From Candidatus Alistipes intestinipullorum (GTDB lineage: Bacteria > Bacteroidota > Bacteroidia > Bacteroidales > Rikenellaceae): a stretch of 51,112 bases of DNA. The stretch is from the NCBI GenBank assembly GCA_019113885.1, contig DXGO01000086.1, positions 1 through 51,112 on the forward strand, written 5' to 3'. The notes under the pieces are model-generated. The model saw nothing but the letters and a program-made list of their open reading frames with translations, did not search any database and had not been told where the DNA came from. Positions 10,944 to 20,596 of the stretch are shown here, in pieces (position 1 is the stretch's first letter; each line of letters opens with the position of its first letter). The position numbers and the translations under genes are program-made.

Positions 10944-12264
10944 ATGATGAGAATAGCCATCGTGGGAACCGGATACGTAGGACTCGTATCGGGCACCTGC
11001 TTCGCCGAAATGGGACTCGACATCACCTGTGTCGACACCGACACAAAGAAGATCGAGGCGCTCAACGCCGGAAAGATTCCGATCTACGAACCGGGGCTCG
11101 ACACGCTCGTGCAGCGGAATGTCGAGGCCGGACGGCTGCACTTCACCACCGACCTTTGCGAATGCCTCGACCAGGTCGAAGTGGTCTTCTCGGCCGTCGG
11201 GACGCCTCCTGACGAGGACGGCTCGGCCGACCTGAAGTATGTGCTGGAGGTTGCCCGCACGTTCGGGCGCCACATCCACAAATACACTGTATTGGTAACC
11301 AAGAGCACCGTCCCGGTGGGCACGGCACGGAAGGTGCGGGCGGTCATCGAGGAGGAGCTGGCACGGCGCGGCTGCGACATCCCGTTCGACGTCGCCTCGA
11401 ACCCCGAGTTCCTCAAAGAGGGCAACGCCATCAAGGACTTCATGTCGCCTGACCGTGTGGTCGTGGGCGTCGACAGCGAACGGGCGCGCGCACTGATGGC
11501 CAAGCTCTACCGGCCCTTCCTGATCAACAACTTCCGGGTGCTGTTCATGGACATACCGTCGGCCGAGATGACCAAATACGCCGCCAATGCGATGCTGGCC
11601 ACGCGCATCTCCTTTATGAACGACATCGCCAACCTCTGCGACCGCGTGGGGGGCCGATGTGGAGATGGTACGCAAGGGCATCGGATCGGACGCCCGCATC
11701 GGCACGAAGTTCCTCTACCCGGGGTGCGGATACGGCGGGTCGTGCTTCCCGAAGGATGTGAAGGCCCTGGCCCATACGGGACGCGAGCACGGCTACCCGA
11801 TGCAGGTGATCGAGGCGGTCGAACGGGTCAACGAACAGCAGAAGAGCGTGGTTTTCGAGAAGTTGCAGCAGGCGCTGGGAGGCGACCTCCGCGGGCGCCG
11901 CATCGCCATCTGGGGGCTCTCGTTCAAGCCCGAGACCGACGACATGCGCGAAGCGACCGCCCTGGTGGTCATCGGCCGGCTGCTTGAAGCCGGTGCCGAG
12001 GTGGCGGTCTACGACCCCGTGGCGATGGATGAGTGCCGACGCCGCATGGCCGGACGCAATATCCGCTACGGACGCACGAAATACGACATTGTGCAGGGTG
12101 CCGACGCACTGGCGCTACTGACCGAGTGGAAGGAGTTCCGCATGCCCGACTGGGGATTGCTGCACAGGCAGATGCGCGGCGACGTGATTGTCGACGGGCG
12201 TAACATTTTCGACAAACAGGAGGTACTCGCCGCGGGATTCCGTTATAGTGGAATCGGCAAATAA
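10944..12264 (+). pseudogene. ugd: UDP-glucose 6-dehydrogenase, interrupted by a +1 frameshift
   Basis: [36 protein letters not shown]; then a frame change at G6 (11648-11653) into [38 protein letters not shown]. One fewer G restores RVGADVEMV. Confidence 0.9.
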
Positions 12265-12281
12265 CCCCTCCCGAATAGAGA

Positions 12282-12319
12282 CAACGGTCCCCGGAATCCT
12301 GAGATTCCGGGGACCGTTG
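12282..12319. terminator. Bidirectional terminator between convergent genes
   Basis: Perfect 17-bp stem CAACGGTCCCCGGAATC / GATTCCGGGGACCGTTG with loop CTGA. Confidence 0.85.
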
Positions 12320-12334
12320 TTCTTGTTCGGGGCA

Positions 12335-12985
12335 CTACTTGCCCGGAGCCTTCGGAGCAGGAGCTGCGGGTACGGGGCATTCGGAAGGCTGCGGACCTGC
12401 AGGACGCAGCGGTTCGGAAGCCAAACGCTCCCAGGCGGCATACTGTTCGTCGGTAAAGAGCTTCTTGAACTTACGCGCCTGTTCGTCATGCCAGGCCGCA
12501 GCCATCTGACGGGCTGCTTCGGAATCGATACGCCGCGGACGCTCTCCGGAGGTCACTCCCTCGGGACGCCCTTGCCCGGGAGTACGGGAACGCATGCCTC
12601 CGCGCCCTCCGAAACCACCCGGGCCACCAGCCATGCCTCCGGGCTCTCCGAAACCGCCCGGGCCGCCGCCCATACCATCGGGACCGCCGAACCCTCCGAA
12701 GCCTCCAGGACGACCACCCATGCCCCCGGGCCGCCCGAACCCTCCGAATTGCGGGGTTTCGCTCTTGAAATGTTTGTAACAGAATTTGTAGACCTTTTTG
12801 GTCTGCTTGTCCGTCAGACCGAGGGCTTTCTGAAGCCGCTCGGATTCGCGCATCGCCTGCGCTGCGGGATCACGCCGCATGGATGCCGCCTCGGACGCCG
12901 GGCGTGCGGGAGCCTGCGGCTGCTGCGCCCGCACCGACAACGAGCATGCCGCCAGGATAAGAATAAGAGCAAAGTAACGTTTCAT
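12335..12985 (-). CDS. Secreted Spy/DUF4890-like protein with central Gly/Met/Phe-rich repeat
   Basis: Start taken at MKRYFALILILAACSLSVRAQ; LGLTDKQTKKVYKF and LFTDEQYAAWERL helices flank a (GGPGGFG)n-type low-complexity region. Confidence 0.7.
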   Translation of the reverse strand: MKRYFALILILAACSLSVRAQQPQAPARPASEAASMRRDPAAQAMRESERLQKALGLTDKQTKKVYKFCYKHFKSETPQFGGFGRPGGMGGRPGGFGGFGGPDGMGGGPGGFGEPGGMAGGPGGFGGRGGMRSRTPGQGRPEGVTSGERPRRIDSEAARQMAAAWHDEQARKFKKLFTDEQYAAWERLASEPLRPAGPQPSECPVPAAPAPKAPGK

Positions 12986-13046
12986 CTGTTTGCCTGTTAG
13001 TCGATTATATAAATCCAAACACAATTTTTTTATTGCCCGGAGGCAC

Positions 13047-13076
13047 AAAAAAAGCCGGAAAAACATTCCGACTTTT
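13047..13076 (-). terminator. Terminator after yhcH
   Basis: On the minus strand: AAAAGTCGGAA-TGTTT-TTCCGGCTTTT followed by a T run. Confidence 0.75.
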
Positions 13077-13102
13077 GTCTGCCCGCAGGAGGCACGTCTC
13101 CC

Positions 13103-13552
13103 TTACCGGAGAACCTTAACGATGATCTTGCGCACGTGGCCTTCACCGACCATCGGAGCGTGCCCGTCGTCGGGGAAAAGCACGGTAAACTGCCCCGGGC
13201 GCAACGTATAGTAGGTCTGGGGCACGTCGTCGAAGAACTGGATGTCCTTCTCTTCGTCGAAGGCTCCCAGCGGACGCTGCAACTCCTTGCGTTCGCTCCA
13301 TCCGAACGACTCCTCTTCGCCCGAAATGAGGACCTGGATGTCGATATAGCGGTTGTGGATTTCGAGTTTGGCATCGGGTTTCCGTTTCAGGTCGCACTCC
13401 ATCACATTGACGTAGATATTCTTTCCGTCGAGCTCGTGGATACCGGGTTCGATCGAGGTCCAGTCGGTCGATTCGATCAGGTCGAAGGCCTTCTGCATGC
13501 GCGGGCTGATGCCATGGTAGAGCGCGCGGTTTTTCAAAGAGTCCAGAATCAT
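13103..13552 (-). CDS. YhcH/YjgK/YiaL family protein (cupin-like)
   Basis: MILDSLKNRALYHGISPRMQKAFDLI; ELDGKNIYVNVMECDLK; EIHNRYIDIQVLISGEE. Confidence 0.9.
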   Translation of the reverse strand: MILDSLKNRALYHGISPRMQKAFDLIESTDWTSIEPGIHELDGKNIYVNVMECDLKRKPDAKLEIHNRYIDIQVLISGEEESFGWSERKELQRPLGAFDEEKDIQFFDDVPQTYYTLRPGQFTVLFPDDGHAPMVGEGHVRKIIVKVLR

Positions 13553-13608
13553 GGTTTTACGGTATTTGCAACGTCGGACGCCGGAAATCGGTTTCAGGCG
13601 GCCAAAGA

Positions 13609-13639
13609 CAAAGATAGCGAGTTTTTTCGGGTTTGGCAA
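13609..13639 (-). promoter_or_regulatory. Promoter of the YhcH gene
   Basis: On the minus strand: TTG-N20-TATCTTTG. Confidence 0.6.
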
Positions 13640-13672
13640 TAGCCGGGGATACAGACTCGGCTCCAGGCGCTG

Positions 13673-14809
13673 TCAGGGACGTTTTTTCAGCCGCACCACC
13701 ACAGGATGATGATCCGAGTATTCGACCGGCAGCGTTTCATACGACAAAGGCTCGAGCGTCTCGGAACAGAGCACGTAATCGATGCGCAACGTGTTGAAGA
13801 AGCCGCGATAGGTGTGCGAATACCCCGAGCCGCACTCACTGAAGGCATCCTGCAGGCCGTCGGCCATCACCCGGTAGACATACGAAATGGGGGTATCGTT
13901 GAAATCGCCGCAAACGACGATCGGTGTCGTGGTTTCCGCCTTGACTTGCGCGATGCTGTCGACCTGAGCAGCGCGCAGCACGCTGTTTTCTCGCAGGCGC
14001 GTGACGATACTGCGGATTTTCGTCTCACGCGCCGTATCCAAAAGGAAGCGGTGCGAGGTGATGAATTCGTTGTCCGAGGCGTTGATGGCGGTCGAATGAA
14101 GGTGGTTGTTGAATACCCGCACCGTATCCTCGTCCATGAGCAGGTCGACCCATACCGACGACGAGGGGGTCAGCACCACCCCTGAACGCAGGATGCGGTA
14201 CTTGCTCAGCACGGTCAGCGAGGCCCCGAACGAATCGGGATCATCGGTGCGCCCGTAGTAGGCACTTTCGTACTTCTCGTCGAGCAGGGCGAAAGCCTCG
14301 GAGCGCTGGGCCAACCGATGGTTGAACTCCTGGAGGCAGATGATGTCGGGGTCCTGCTGGTCGATGAGCATCAGGACACTGTCGACACTGCTGTGGCCAT
14401 TTTCGGCATAGAATCCGCGGACATTGTAGGACATGACCTTGAAGGAGTTGCGCCCGTAGTTGGGATCACCATAGCTGCGGCGTATCTCGGGGCGCCAGAA
14501 GAGCGACACCTCGAACAGGCCCACGACGACGAGCGCGAGCATCACTCCGGCCCGCAGCCACCGCCAGCGGATAATCCAATAGAGCATCAGCACGACCGCC
14601 GCGACATAGATGCCGGGAGCCGCAAGCCCCAACACGGGGAAGAACCAAACCTTTCCGGGATTGACATAGGGTACCAGGTAGGTCAGGACCAGTACCAGGG
14701 AGACAGCCGCAGAAAGGAGCGTGAGCAACAGGTCGACAAGACGCATCGGGAGGCTGCTGCGCCGTTTTTTCGCCGGACGGTCAAACTCGCTATAATAGGT
14801 GTCGGACAT
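13673..14809 (-). CDS. Membrane-anchored endonuclease/exonuclease/phosphatase family protein
   Basis: N-terminal TM helices, then VMSYNVRGFY, DIICLQEFN, VCGDFNDTP and YSDHHPVVVRL. Confidence 0.9.
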   Translation of the reverse strand: MSDTYYSEFDRPAKKRRSSLPMRLVDLLLTLLSAAVSLVLVLTYLVPYVNPGKVWFFPVLGLAAPGIYVAAVVLMLYWIIRWRWLRAGVMLALVVVGLFEVSLFWRPEIRRSYGDPNYGRNSFKVMSYNVRGFYAENGHSSVDSVLMLIDQQDPDIICLQEFNHRLAQRSEAFALLDEKYESAYYGRTDDPDSFGASLTVLSKYRILRSGVVLTPSSSVWVDLLMDEDTVRVFNNHLHSTAINASDNEFITSHRFLLDTARETKIRSIVTRLRENSVLRAAQVDSIAQVKAETTTPIVVCGDFNDTPISYVYRVMADGLQDAFSECGSGYSHTYRGFFNTLRIDYVLCSETLEPLSYETLPVEYSDHHPVVVRLKKRP

Positions 14810-14812
14810 CGT

Positions 14813-15415
14813 TCAGAAATGGATTTTGCCGGTACGCCGCCACCAGTGCAGCAGCAGGAAACCCCAAAGCATGCCGCCGACATGTGCGAAGTGGGCGACA
14901 TTGCCCACGCCGCGCCAGCCGAGGAAGAGTTCGAGCACGGCATAGCCGATAACGAACCATTTGGCCTTCAGAGGAATAGGCGGAAACAGCAACATAATGA
15001 CCGCATTGGGATGCAGTACGCCGAAGGCGAGCAACAGCCCCATCACGGCGCCCGACGCGCCAACCAGGATCAACGGCAACTCCCCGAGGACCAGGGCCGT
15101 GAGGTACTGGATCAGGGCCGCACCGACGCCGCAGACCATGTAGAAGATCAGGAAACGCCGCGAGCCGAGCTCGTATTCGAGGGTACGGCCGAACATCCAC
15201 AACGCGAACATGTTGAAAAAGATATGGTCGAACCCGCCATGGAGGAACATGTAGGTAATGAACTGGTAGGTATGGAAAAACGGCGTCCCGAGCGACAGGG
15301 CGCCGAACTCCATGATCCTCGGGCCCACGGGCAGCAATGCCGTAGCCATATAGACCAGGAAATTGATGATGATCAGGTTCTTGACAACCGGAGGGGTCTG
15401 GAAGTACGAATTCAT
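14813..15415 (-). CDS. Rhomboid family intramembrane serine protease
   Basis: LHGGFDHIFFNMFALWMFG, GASGAVMG (catalytic Ser) and HFAHVGGMLWG (catalytic His). Confidence 0.93.
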   Translation of the reverse strand: MNSYFQTPPVVKNLIIINFLVYMATALLPVGPRIMEFGALSLGTPFFHTYQFITYMFLHGGFDHIFFNMFALWMFGRTLEYELGSRRFLIFYMVCGVGAALIQYLTALVLGELPLILVGASGAVMGLLLAFGVLHPNAVIMLLFPPIPLKAKWFVIGYAVLELFLGWRGVGNVAHFAHVGGMLWGFLLLHWWRRTGKIHF

Positions 15416-15454
15416 ACGATCGGAATTTTCACAAAAATAGGCATTTTCGCCGCA

Positions 15455-17449
15455 CTATCCCAGTTTGGCGCGCAAATCTTCGGGAGAGAACTCCGCAAGG
15501 ATGGCTTTTCCCGAAGGTGAGAAGCTGTAACGGCCCGTTGCGGCGAGTTGTTCGAGCAGGAAGGCGGCCTCCTCGCGTGACAACGCGGGGCAGGGTCCCC
15601 GGCTTGCCGAACGCGCCATGGCTTCGGCCACCTTTTCGCGCCGGAGGTCGTCCAGCGACACGGGCGTCGAGAAGGCCTGCAGTAGGTTGAAGAGCAACTG
15701 ATCCATCTCCTCCGCCGGCACATCGGCGGGCGTACCCTTCACCTCGACGACTCCTGCGCCGCAAAGGTCGAGATCGAACCCCAGCGCAGCGAATTCCACG
15801 GCATGTTCCTCGAGTGCGGCATACTCGTCGGAGGAGAGTTCCAGCCGCTCAGGGAAGAGCAGTTGCTGGCTCACGACAGTACCGCAGTTCAGCATCCGGA
15901 GGCAATTTTCGTAACAGATGCGTTCGCGGGCCCGACGTACGTCGACCACGACCAGACGTCCCGACAGGAGCGCCACGACGTATCCTCCCGGCAGCGGCAA
16001 CGGATCGGAGAACGCGACCGGGGCATCGAGTTCGAGGCGTTTCTGCTCGACATCGGCCTCCGAAGCGATAAAGTCGAGGCTGCTCTCCGCATCGGCCCCC
16101 GATGCGACGATTTCGAACTCCTCGCCCGAAGCGAAATCGTCATAATCGGCATCGTCCGTGCCGGCGAGGAATCCGGGGCTGTTTTCAGGGACTCCCGGGC
16201 GTACAACCGCCGGAGACGACGCACGCCGCCCCGAACCGTTGCCCCGCGCCACCGCGGTATCCTCCTCCGGGGCGGTATACGGCACATCGAAGCCCGTGAA
16301 GTCGACATTCGGATCAGGAGCCGAGGGATCGATATACGTTTCGCGGAACGGATTGTAATCACGGTTGGAGGTCGAGGCCGGCTCGCTGTAGACGGCACCG
16401 CGCTGCAGGACGGGAATCTCCATCGTATCGTTGCGGTCGAAATCCATCAGCGGCACGGCTCCCGTCTTGGCGAGGGTCTCGCGCACGGCGGCGTGGAGGA
16501 TCTGCCACACGGCCTCCTCGTCGGCAAAACGCACCTCGGTCTTCTGCGGATGGACGTTGACGTCGATCCGCGCGGGGTCGAGCGTCAGGTAGAGGAAGTA
16601 CGAAGGCTGGCTGTTCTCGGGAATCAGTTTCTCGTAAGCCTTCAGGATGGCGCTTTGGAGGTAGGAGCTCTTGAAAAAGCGTCCGTTGACGAAGAGGTAC
16701 TGCTCCGTATTGCGTTTCTTGGCGGCCGCGGGACGCCCGATGTACCCGACGATCCGGGCAATCGAGGTATCGGCATCGACCTCCAGCAGGTTCTGCTTGA
16801 TGTGGCGTCCCACGACGTCGACGATGCGTCCGGCGAGCGACGCGGAGGGCAACGAGCAGACCGGGGCATCGTTGGCATAGAGCTCGAAAGCCACCTGCGG
16901 ATTACAGAGCGCAACGCGCTGGAACTCGCTCTTGATCTGCGCGGCCGAGGTAGTACTCTTGTCGAGGAAACGACGCCGGGCCGGAACGTTGTAAAAGAGG
17001 TTGCGCACGAAGAACTGCGACCCCACGGGGCACATCACGGGCTGCTGGGAAGCGAACTGCCCGCCGTTGATTTCGGTCTGCGTACCCATTTCGTCACCCT
17101 CCTGGCGCGTGCGCAGCTCGACCTGCGCCACCGCGGCGATCGAAGCCAGCGCCTCGCCGCGGAACCCGAACGTATGCAGGGCATAAATATCCTCCACGGC
17201 GCCGATCTTGCTCGTGGCGTGGCGGTCGAAGGCCATGCGCGCGTCGATGGGCGACATGCCGCACCCGTTGTCGACGATCTGGATAAGGTCCTTGCCGCCG
17301 TCGCGGAAGTTGACCTTGATGGAGGTGGCCCCGGCATCAAGCGCATTCTCCATCATCTCCTTGACCACCGACGAGGGACGGTTGACCACCTCTCCGGCCG
17401 CGATCTGATTAGCCACGACCTCGGGCAAAAGTCTGATCTTGTCAGCCAT
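15455..17449 (-). CDS. mutL: DNA mismatch repair protein MutL
   Basis: IRLLPEVVANQIAAGEVVNRPSSVVKEMMENALDAGA; DNGCGM; FGFRGEALASI. Confidence 0.97.
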   Translation of the reverse strand: MADKIRLLPEVVANQIAAGEVVNRPSSVVKEMMENALDAGATSIKVNFRDGGKDLIQIVDNGCGMSPIDARMAFDRHATSKIGAVEDIYALHTFGFRGEALASIAAVAQVELRTRQEGDEMGTQTEINGGQFASQQPVMCPVGSQFFVRNLFYNVPARRRFLDKSTTSAAQIKSEFQRVALCNPQVAFELYANDAPVCSLPSASLAGRIVDVVGRHIKQNLLEVDADTSIARIVGYIGRPAAAKKRNTEQYLFVNGRFFKSSYLQSAILKAYEKLIPENSQPSYFLYLTLDPARIDVNVHPQKTEVRFADEEAVWQILHAAVRETLAKTGAVPLMDFDRNDTMEIPVLQRGAVYSEPASTSNRDYNPFRETYIDPSAPDPNVDFTGFDVPYTAPEEDTAVARGNGSGRRASSPAVVRPGVPENSPGFLAGTDDADYDDFASGEEFEIVASGADAESSLDFIASEADVEQKRLELDAPVAFSDPLPLPGGYVVALLSGRLVVVDVRRARERICYENCLRMLNCGTVVSQQLLFPERLELSSDEYAALEEHAVEFAALGFDLDLCGAGVVEVKGTPADVPAEEMDQLLFNLLQAFSTPVSLDDLRREKVAEAMARSASRGPCPALSREEAAFLLEQLAATGRYSFSPSGKAILAEFSPEDLRAKLG

Positions 17450-17887
17450 CTATTCGTATTGTTCAGGAATCTCGTCCCCTTCCTGGTAGTCGTTGGGCAC
17501 CACCACGATCGGGGCATAGGGGTTGAACTCTTCGAACTGTGCCTCGACTTCCGCGGCGGGAGCCGCACCGCCTTGCCGGGCGCGGATGAACACCTCGGCC
17601 AGCCGCGGATAGAGCAGGTAGATGAACAGCAGGACGAGCACCGCCGCGGCAACCATCTTCAGCACACGGGTACGCCCGGCGTCTTCGGAGGAGCGCCGGT
17701 GAGCCGCACGCGCCTCGCGCTGCGTACGGATGTACTGCCCGGGCTGGTATTCGCGTTCGGCATCCTCGGCCCGTTCGCCGCGCAGCTCGGCCCGGCGCTG
17801 TTCGCGCGCCTCTTTCTCGGGGTTGTAATAGCGCGGCACATAATTGAAACGGTTCGCGTGTTTCTTGTAGGGAGTAAAGAAGCCCAT
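17450..17887 (-). CDS. Hypothetical single-TM protein upstream of mutL
   Basis: ORF from MGFFTPYKKHANRFNYVPRYYNPEKEAREQRR with one TM helix; abuts mutL. Confidence 0.7.
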   Translation of the reverse strand: MGFFTPYKKHANRFNYVPRYYNPEKEAREQRRAELRGERAEDAEREYQPGQYIRTQREARAAHRRSSEDAGRTRVLKMVAAAVLVLLFIYLLYPRLAEVFIRARQGGAAPAAEVEAQFEEFNPYAPIVVVPNDYQEGDEIPEQYE

Positions 17888-18032
17888 GGGGAAATCTTTT
17901 TTGGTAAAGATACGAAATCTCGGGGAAATTATTGCATTCCGAAGCCATTTTACCGGGTACGCGACTGCCGCCCGCACAGGCGGACGGCAGCGATGCGAAC
18001 GATCCCGCACCTTCCGGCAAGTGCCGCACGGG

Positions 18033-19196
18033 CTACCGGAAGAAACTCTTCATCCGTTCGAAGATGTTCTGGTTCCTGGTCGACTCGGCGCGCTGGAACG
18101 AGGGCTGTGCCGCCAGCTGCTCGACCAGCCGCTTCTCCTCCGCGGTGAGTTTCGACGGGATGGTGATGTCGACGACGATCAACTCGTCGCCACGCCCGTA
18201 TCCGTTGACCTCGGGAAGGCCCTTGCCGCCCAGGCGCAGCACCTTGCCGGCATGCGTTCCGGGAGCGATCTTGATCTTGGCGCGTCCGTCGACCGTCGGC
18301 ACCTCGACCGTACCGCCCAGCAGGGCTGTCGTAACGGTGATATTGAGGTTGTGGATCAGGTCGTTGCCGTCACGCACCAGTTCGGCATCGGGCTCCTCCT
18401 CGATAACCACCTGCAGGTCACCGTTCACGCCACCGTGGCGTGCGGCGTTACCCTTGCCGGTGACCGTCAGGACCATGCCCTCGCCCACGCCGGCCGGGAT
18501 CTTGATCTCCACGACCTCCTGGCCGCGCAGCGTCCCTTCGCCCTTACACTTGTCGCACGACGCGGTGATCACCTTGCCCGTACCGCCGCACGTCGGGCAG
18601 ACACCCTGGGTCTGCATGCGCCCGAAGAAGGTGTTTTCCACGCGCGTGACATACCCGGCGCCGTTGCAGGTCGAGCAGGTGGCGTAGGAGTTGGCATCCT
18701 TGGCGCCCGTTCCGCCGCACTGGTCGCAGGCGACGGTCTTGTTGATCTTGAGTTTCTTCGTGACGCCGTTGGCGATCTCCTGCAGGGTCAGGCGCACCCT
18801 GACACGGATGTCCGAACCGCGGTTGGCACGCCCGGCACCACTGCCCGACGAACGGAACCCGCCGCCGAAGTGCCCGCCGAAGATGTCGCCGAACTGCGAG
18901 AAGATGTCCTCCATCGAGAACCCGCCTCCGAAACCTCCGAAGCCTCCGGCGCCGCCACCGGCCGCGCCGCTCATGCCGGCATGTCCGAACTGGTCATAAC
19001 GGGCGCGCTTGTCGGGGTTCGACAGCACGTCATAGGCCTCGGCGGCCTCCTTGAACTTCTCTTCAGCCTCCTTGTCCCCGGGATTCTTGTCCGGGTGGTA
19101 CTTGATGGCCGCCTTACGGTAGGCCTTTTTTATCTCGTCGGCATTGGCGTTTTTCGCAACGCCCAACACCTCGTAGTAATCCCTTTTTTCTGCCAT
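18033..19196 (-). CDS. dnaJ: Chaperone protein DnaJ
   Basis: J domain with HPD, Gly-rich linker, CxxCxGxG zinc repeats ([32 protein letters not shown]). Confidence 0.98.
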   Translation of the reverse strand: MAEKRDYYEVLGVAKNANADEIKKAYRKAAIKYHPDKNPGDKEAEEKFKEAAEAYDVLSNPDKRARYDQFGHAGMSGAAGGGAGGFGGFGGGFSMEDIFSQFGDIFGGHFGGGFRSSGSGAGRANRGSDIRVRVRLTLQEIANGVTKKLKINKTVACDQCGGTGAKDANSYATCSTCNGAGYVTRVENTFFGRMQTQGVCPTCGGTGKVITASCDKCKGEGTLRGQEVVEIKIPAGVGEGMVLTVTGKGNAARHGGVNGDLQVVIEEEPDAELVRDGNDLIHNLNITVTTALLGGTVEVPTVDGRAKIKIAPGTHAGKVLRLGGKGLPEVNGYGRGDELIVVDITIPSKLTAEEKRLVEQLAAQPSFQRAESTRNQNIFERMKSFFR

Positions 19197-19200
19197 AGCC

Positions 19201-19809
19201 TTACTCTCCTACAACAACTTTTGCGAAGCGCAGCACCTTGTCACCCAGCATGTAACCCGTCTGGATGACGTCGATGACCCTGCCCTTCATCTCCTCGCCG
19301 GCGGCGAATTTCGCAACGGCCTCCGCCACGTCGGCGTCGAACTCCTTCTCCTTGAGCTCCATCTCCGTGACACCCTTCTGACGCAGCGCCTCGGTAAACT
19401 TCTGCGAGATGAGCTCCACACCCTGCCGCAGGGCCTCAATATCGTTACTTGCCTTCATGGCAGCCAACGCACGCTGCACGTCGTCCCGCACGGGAAGCAT
19501 GGACAACAGCACGTCACGGCCGCCGGTCTGCACGAGGTCCATCTTCTCCTTGAGCGTCCGTTTGCGGTAGTTGTCGAACTCGGCCTGCAGGCGGAGGTAC
19601 TTGTCCTTCCACTCGGCGACAGCCGCCTCGACGGCCTGTGCCGTATCGGTGGCCGGCTCGGCTGCGGTGTCTGACATTGTGTCAGCGGCAGCCTCCTGCC
19701 CGGCTGACAGATTGTCACCCGAAACCTCCCCGCACGAAGTTTCACCCTCGCCCGGAGCCCCTTCGGTCTTTTCTACAACCTCCTCATTATAAACGTTTTT
19801 CTTTTTCAT
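19201..19809 (-). CDS. grpE: Nucleotide exchange factor GrpE
   Basis: [54 protein letters not shown]; adjacent to dnaJ. Confidence 0.95.
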   Translation of the reverse strand: MKKKNVYNEEVVEKTEGAPGEGETSCGEVSGDNLSAGQEAAADTMSDTAAEPATDTAQAVEAAVAEWKDKYLRLQAEFDNYRKRTLKEKMDLVQTGGRDVLLSMLPVRDDVQRALAAMKASNDIEALRQGVELISQKFTEALRQKGVTEMELKEKEFDADVAEAVAKFAAGEEMKGRVIDVIQTGYMLGDKVLRFAKVVVGE

Positions 19810-19875
19810 ATCCTGATGCTTTTTGTTTTCTTTACCCCCTATTCGAACAAATTGCATACCAACCCCACGGTGTCC

Positions 19876-20589
19876 CTATCCGATGATGAAAATGGCCGGA
19901 TGCTTGTTGATTTCGGGCCGCGGCCGCTCACGCCACTGCGCGACTGTCCGGGTTTCGACCCACCCGCCGGGTGCCGTAAGGTCGACAGCCAGGGTCAGGC
20001 GTGTTGCCGCAGCCAGTATCTGCAACAACTCCTCGAAGAGTTTCGCATTGCGGTACGGGGCCTCGATGAAGAGTTGCGACTGTCCTTCGGCCGCAGCGCG
20101 CCGTTCGAATGCCCGAATGGCTTTGGCCCGCTCGGGCGGTTTGACCGGGAGGTAGCCGTTGAAGGCGAACGACTGTCCGTTGAGTCCCGAAGCCATCATG
20201 GCAAGGATGATCGACGACGGGCCCACGAGCGGCACCACACGGATGCCGCGGCGGTGGCACGCCTCGACAACCAGTGCCCCGGGGTCGGCAACACCCGGCA
20301 CCCCGGCCTCGGAGATCACCCCGGCCGAGCGTCCCGCAAGCAGCGGAGCCACCAACTCCTCGACCTCGCGACCGGCCACGGTATGTTCGTTCAGTTCGCG
20401 GAACTCCAGCGTCTCGATCGGACGCGCGACGCCGGCCCGCGAAAGGAACCGCCGCGCCGAACGGGTGTTTTCGACAATGAAGTAATCCAGAGAGTCCATT
20501 ACCGCACGGTTGGCGGCGGGCAGGACGTCCCACGGAGAGGTCTCGTCCGAAATCGGACACGGGATCAGATAAAGCGTTCCGTAAGCCAT
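19876..20589 (-). CDS. SAM-dependent methyltransferase, RsmI-like tetrapyrrole methylase family
   Basis: GTLYLIPCPISD, VISEAGVPGVADPG, VPLVGPSSIILAMMASG. Confidence 0.88.
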   Translation of the reverse strand: MAYGTLYLIPCPISDETSPWDVLPAANRAVMDSLDYFIVENTRSARRFLSRAGVARPIETLEFRELNEHTVAGREVEELVAPLLAGRSAGVISEAGVPGVADPGALVVEACHRRGIRVVPLVGPSSIILAMMASGLNGQSFAFNGYLPVKPPERAKAIRAFERRAAAEGQSQLFIEAPYRNAKLFEELLQILAAATRLTLAVDLTAPGGWVETRTVAQWRERPRPEINKHPAIFIIG

Positions 20590-20596
20590 CGCCGCG

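Noticed and set aside
10944-12264. Programmed ribosomal frameshifting in ugd
   Set aside because: Ugd is not known for recoding; a single extra G in a homopolymer with otherwise intact halves fits a sequence error or mutation better.
12594-12779. Pro-rich (PPGPP)n plus-strand ORF resembling a collagen or extensin-like peptide
   Set aside because: It is the reverse complement of the Gly-rich repeat in the real minus-strand gene.
17965-17990. Terminator downstream of dnaJ (CTGCCG...CGGCAG)
   Set aside because: Imperfect stem and no T tract on the minus strand; not strong enough to call.
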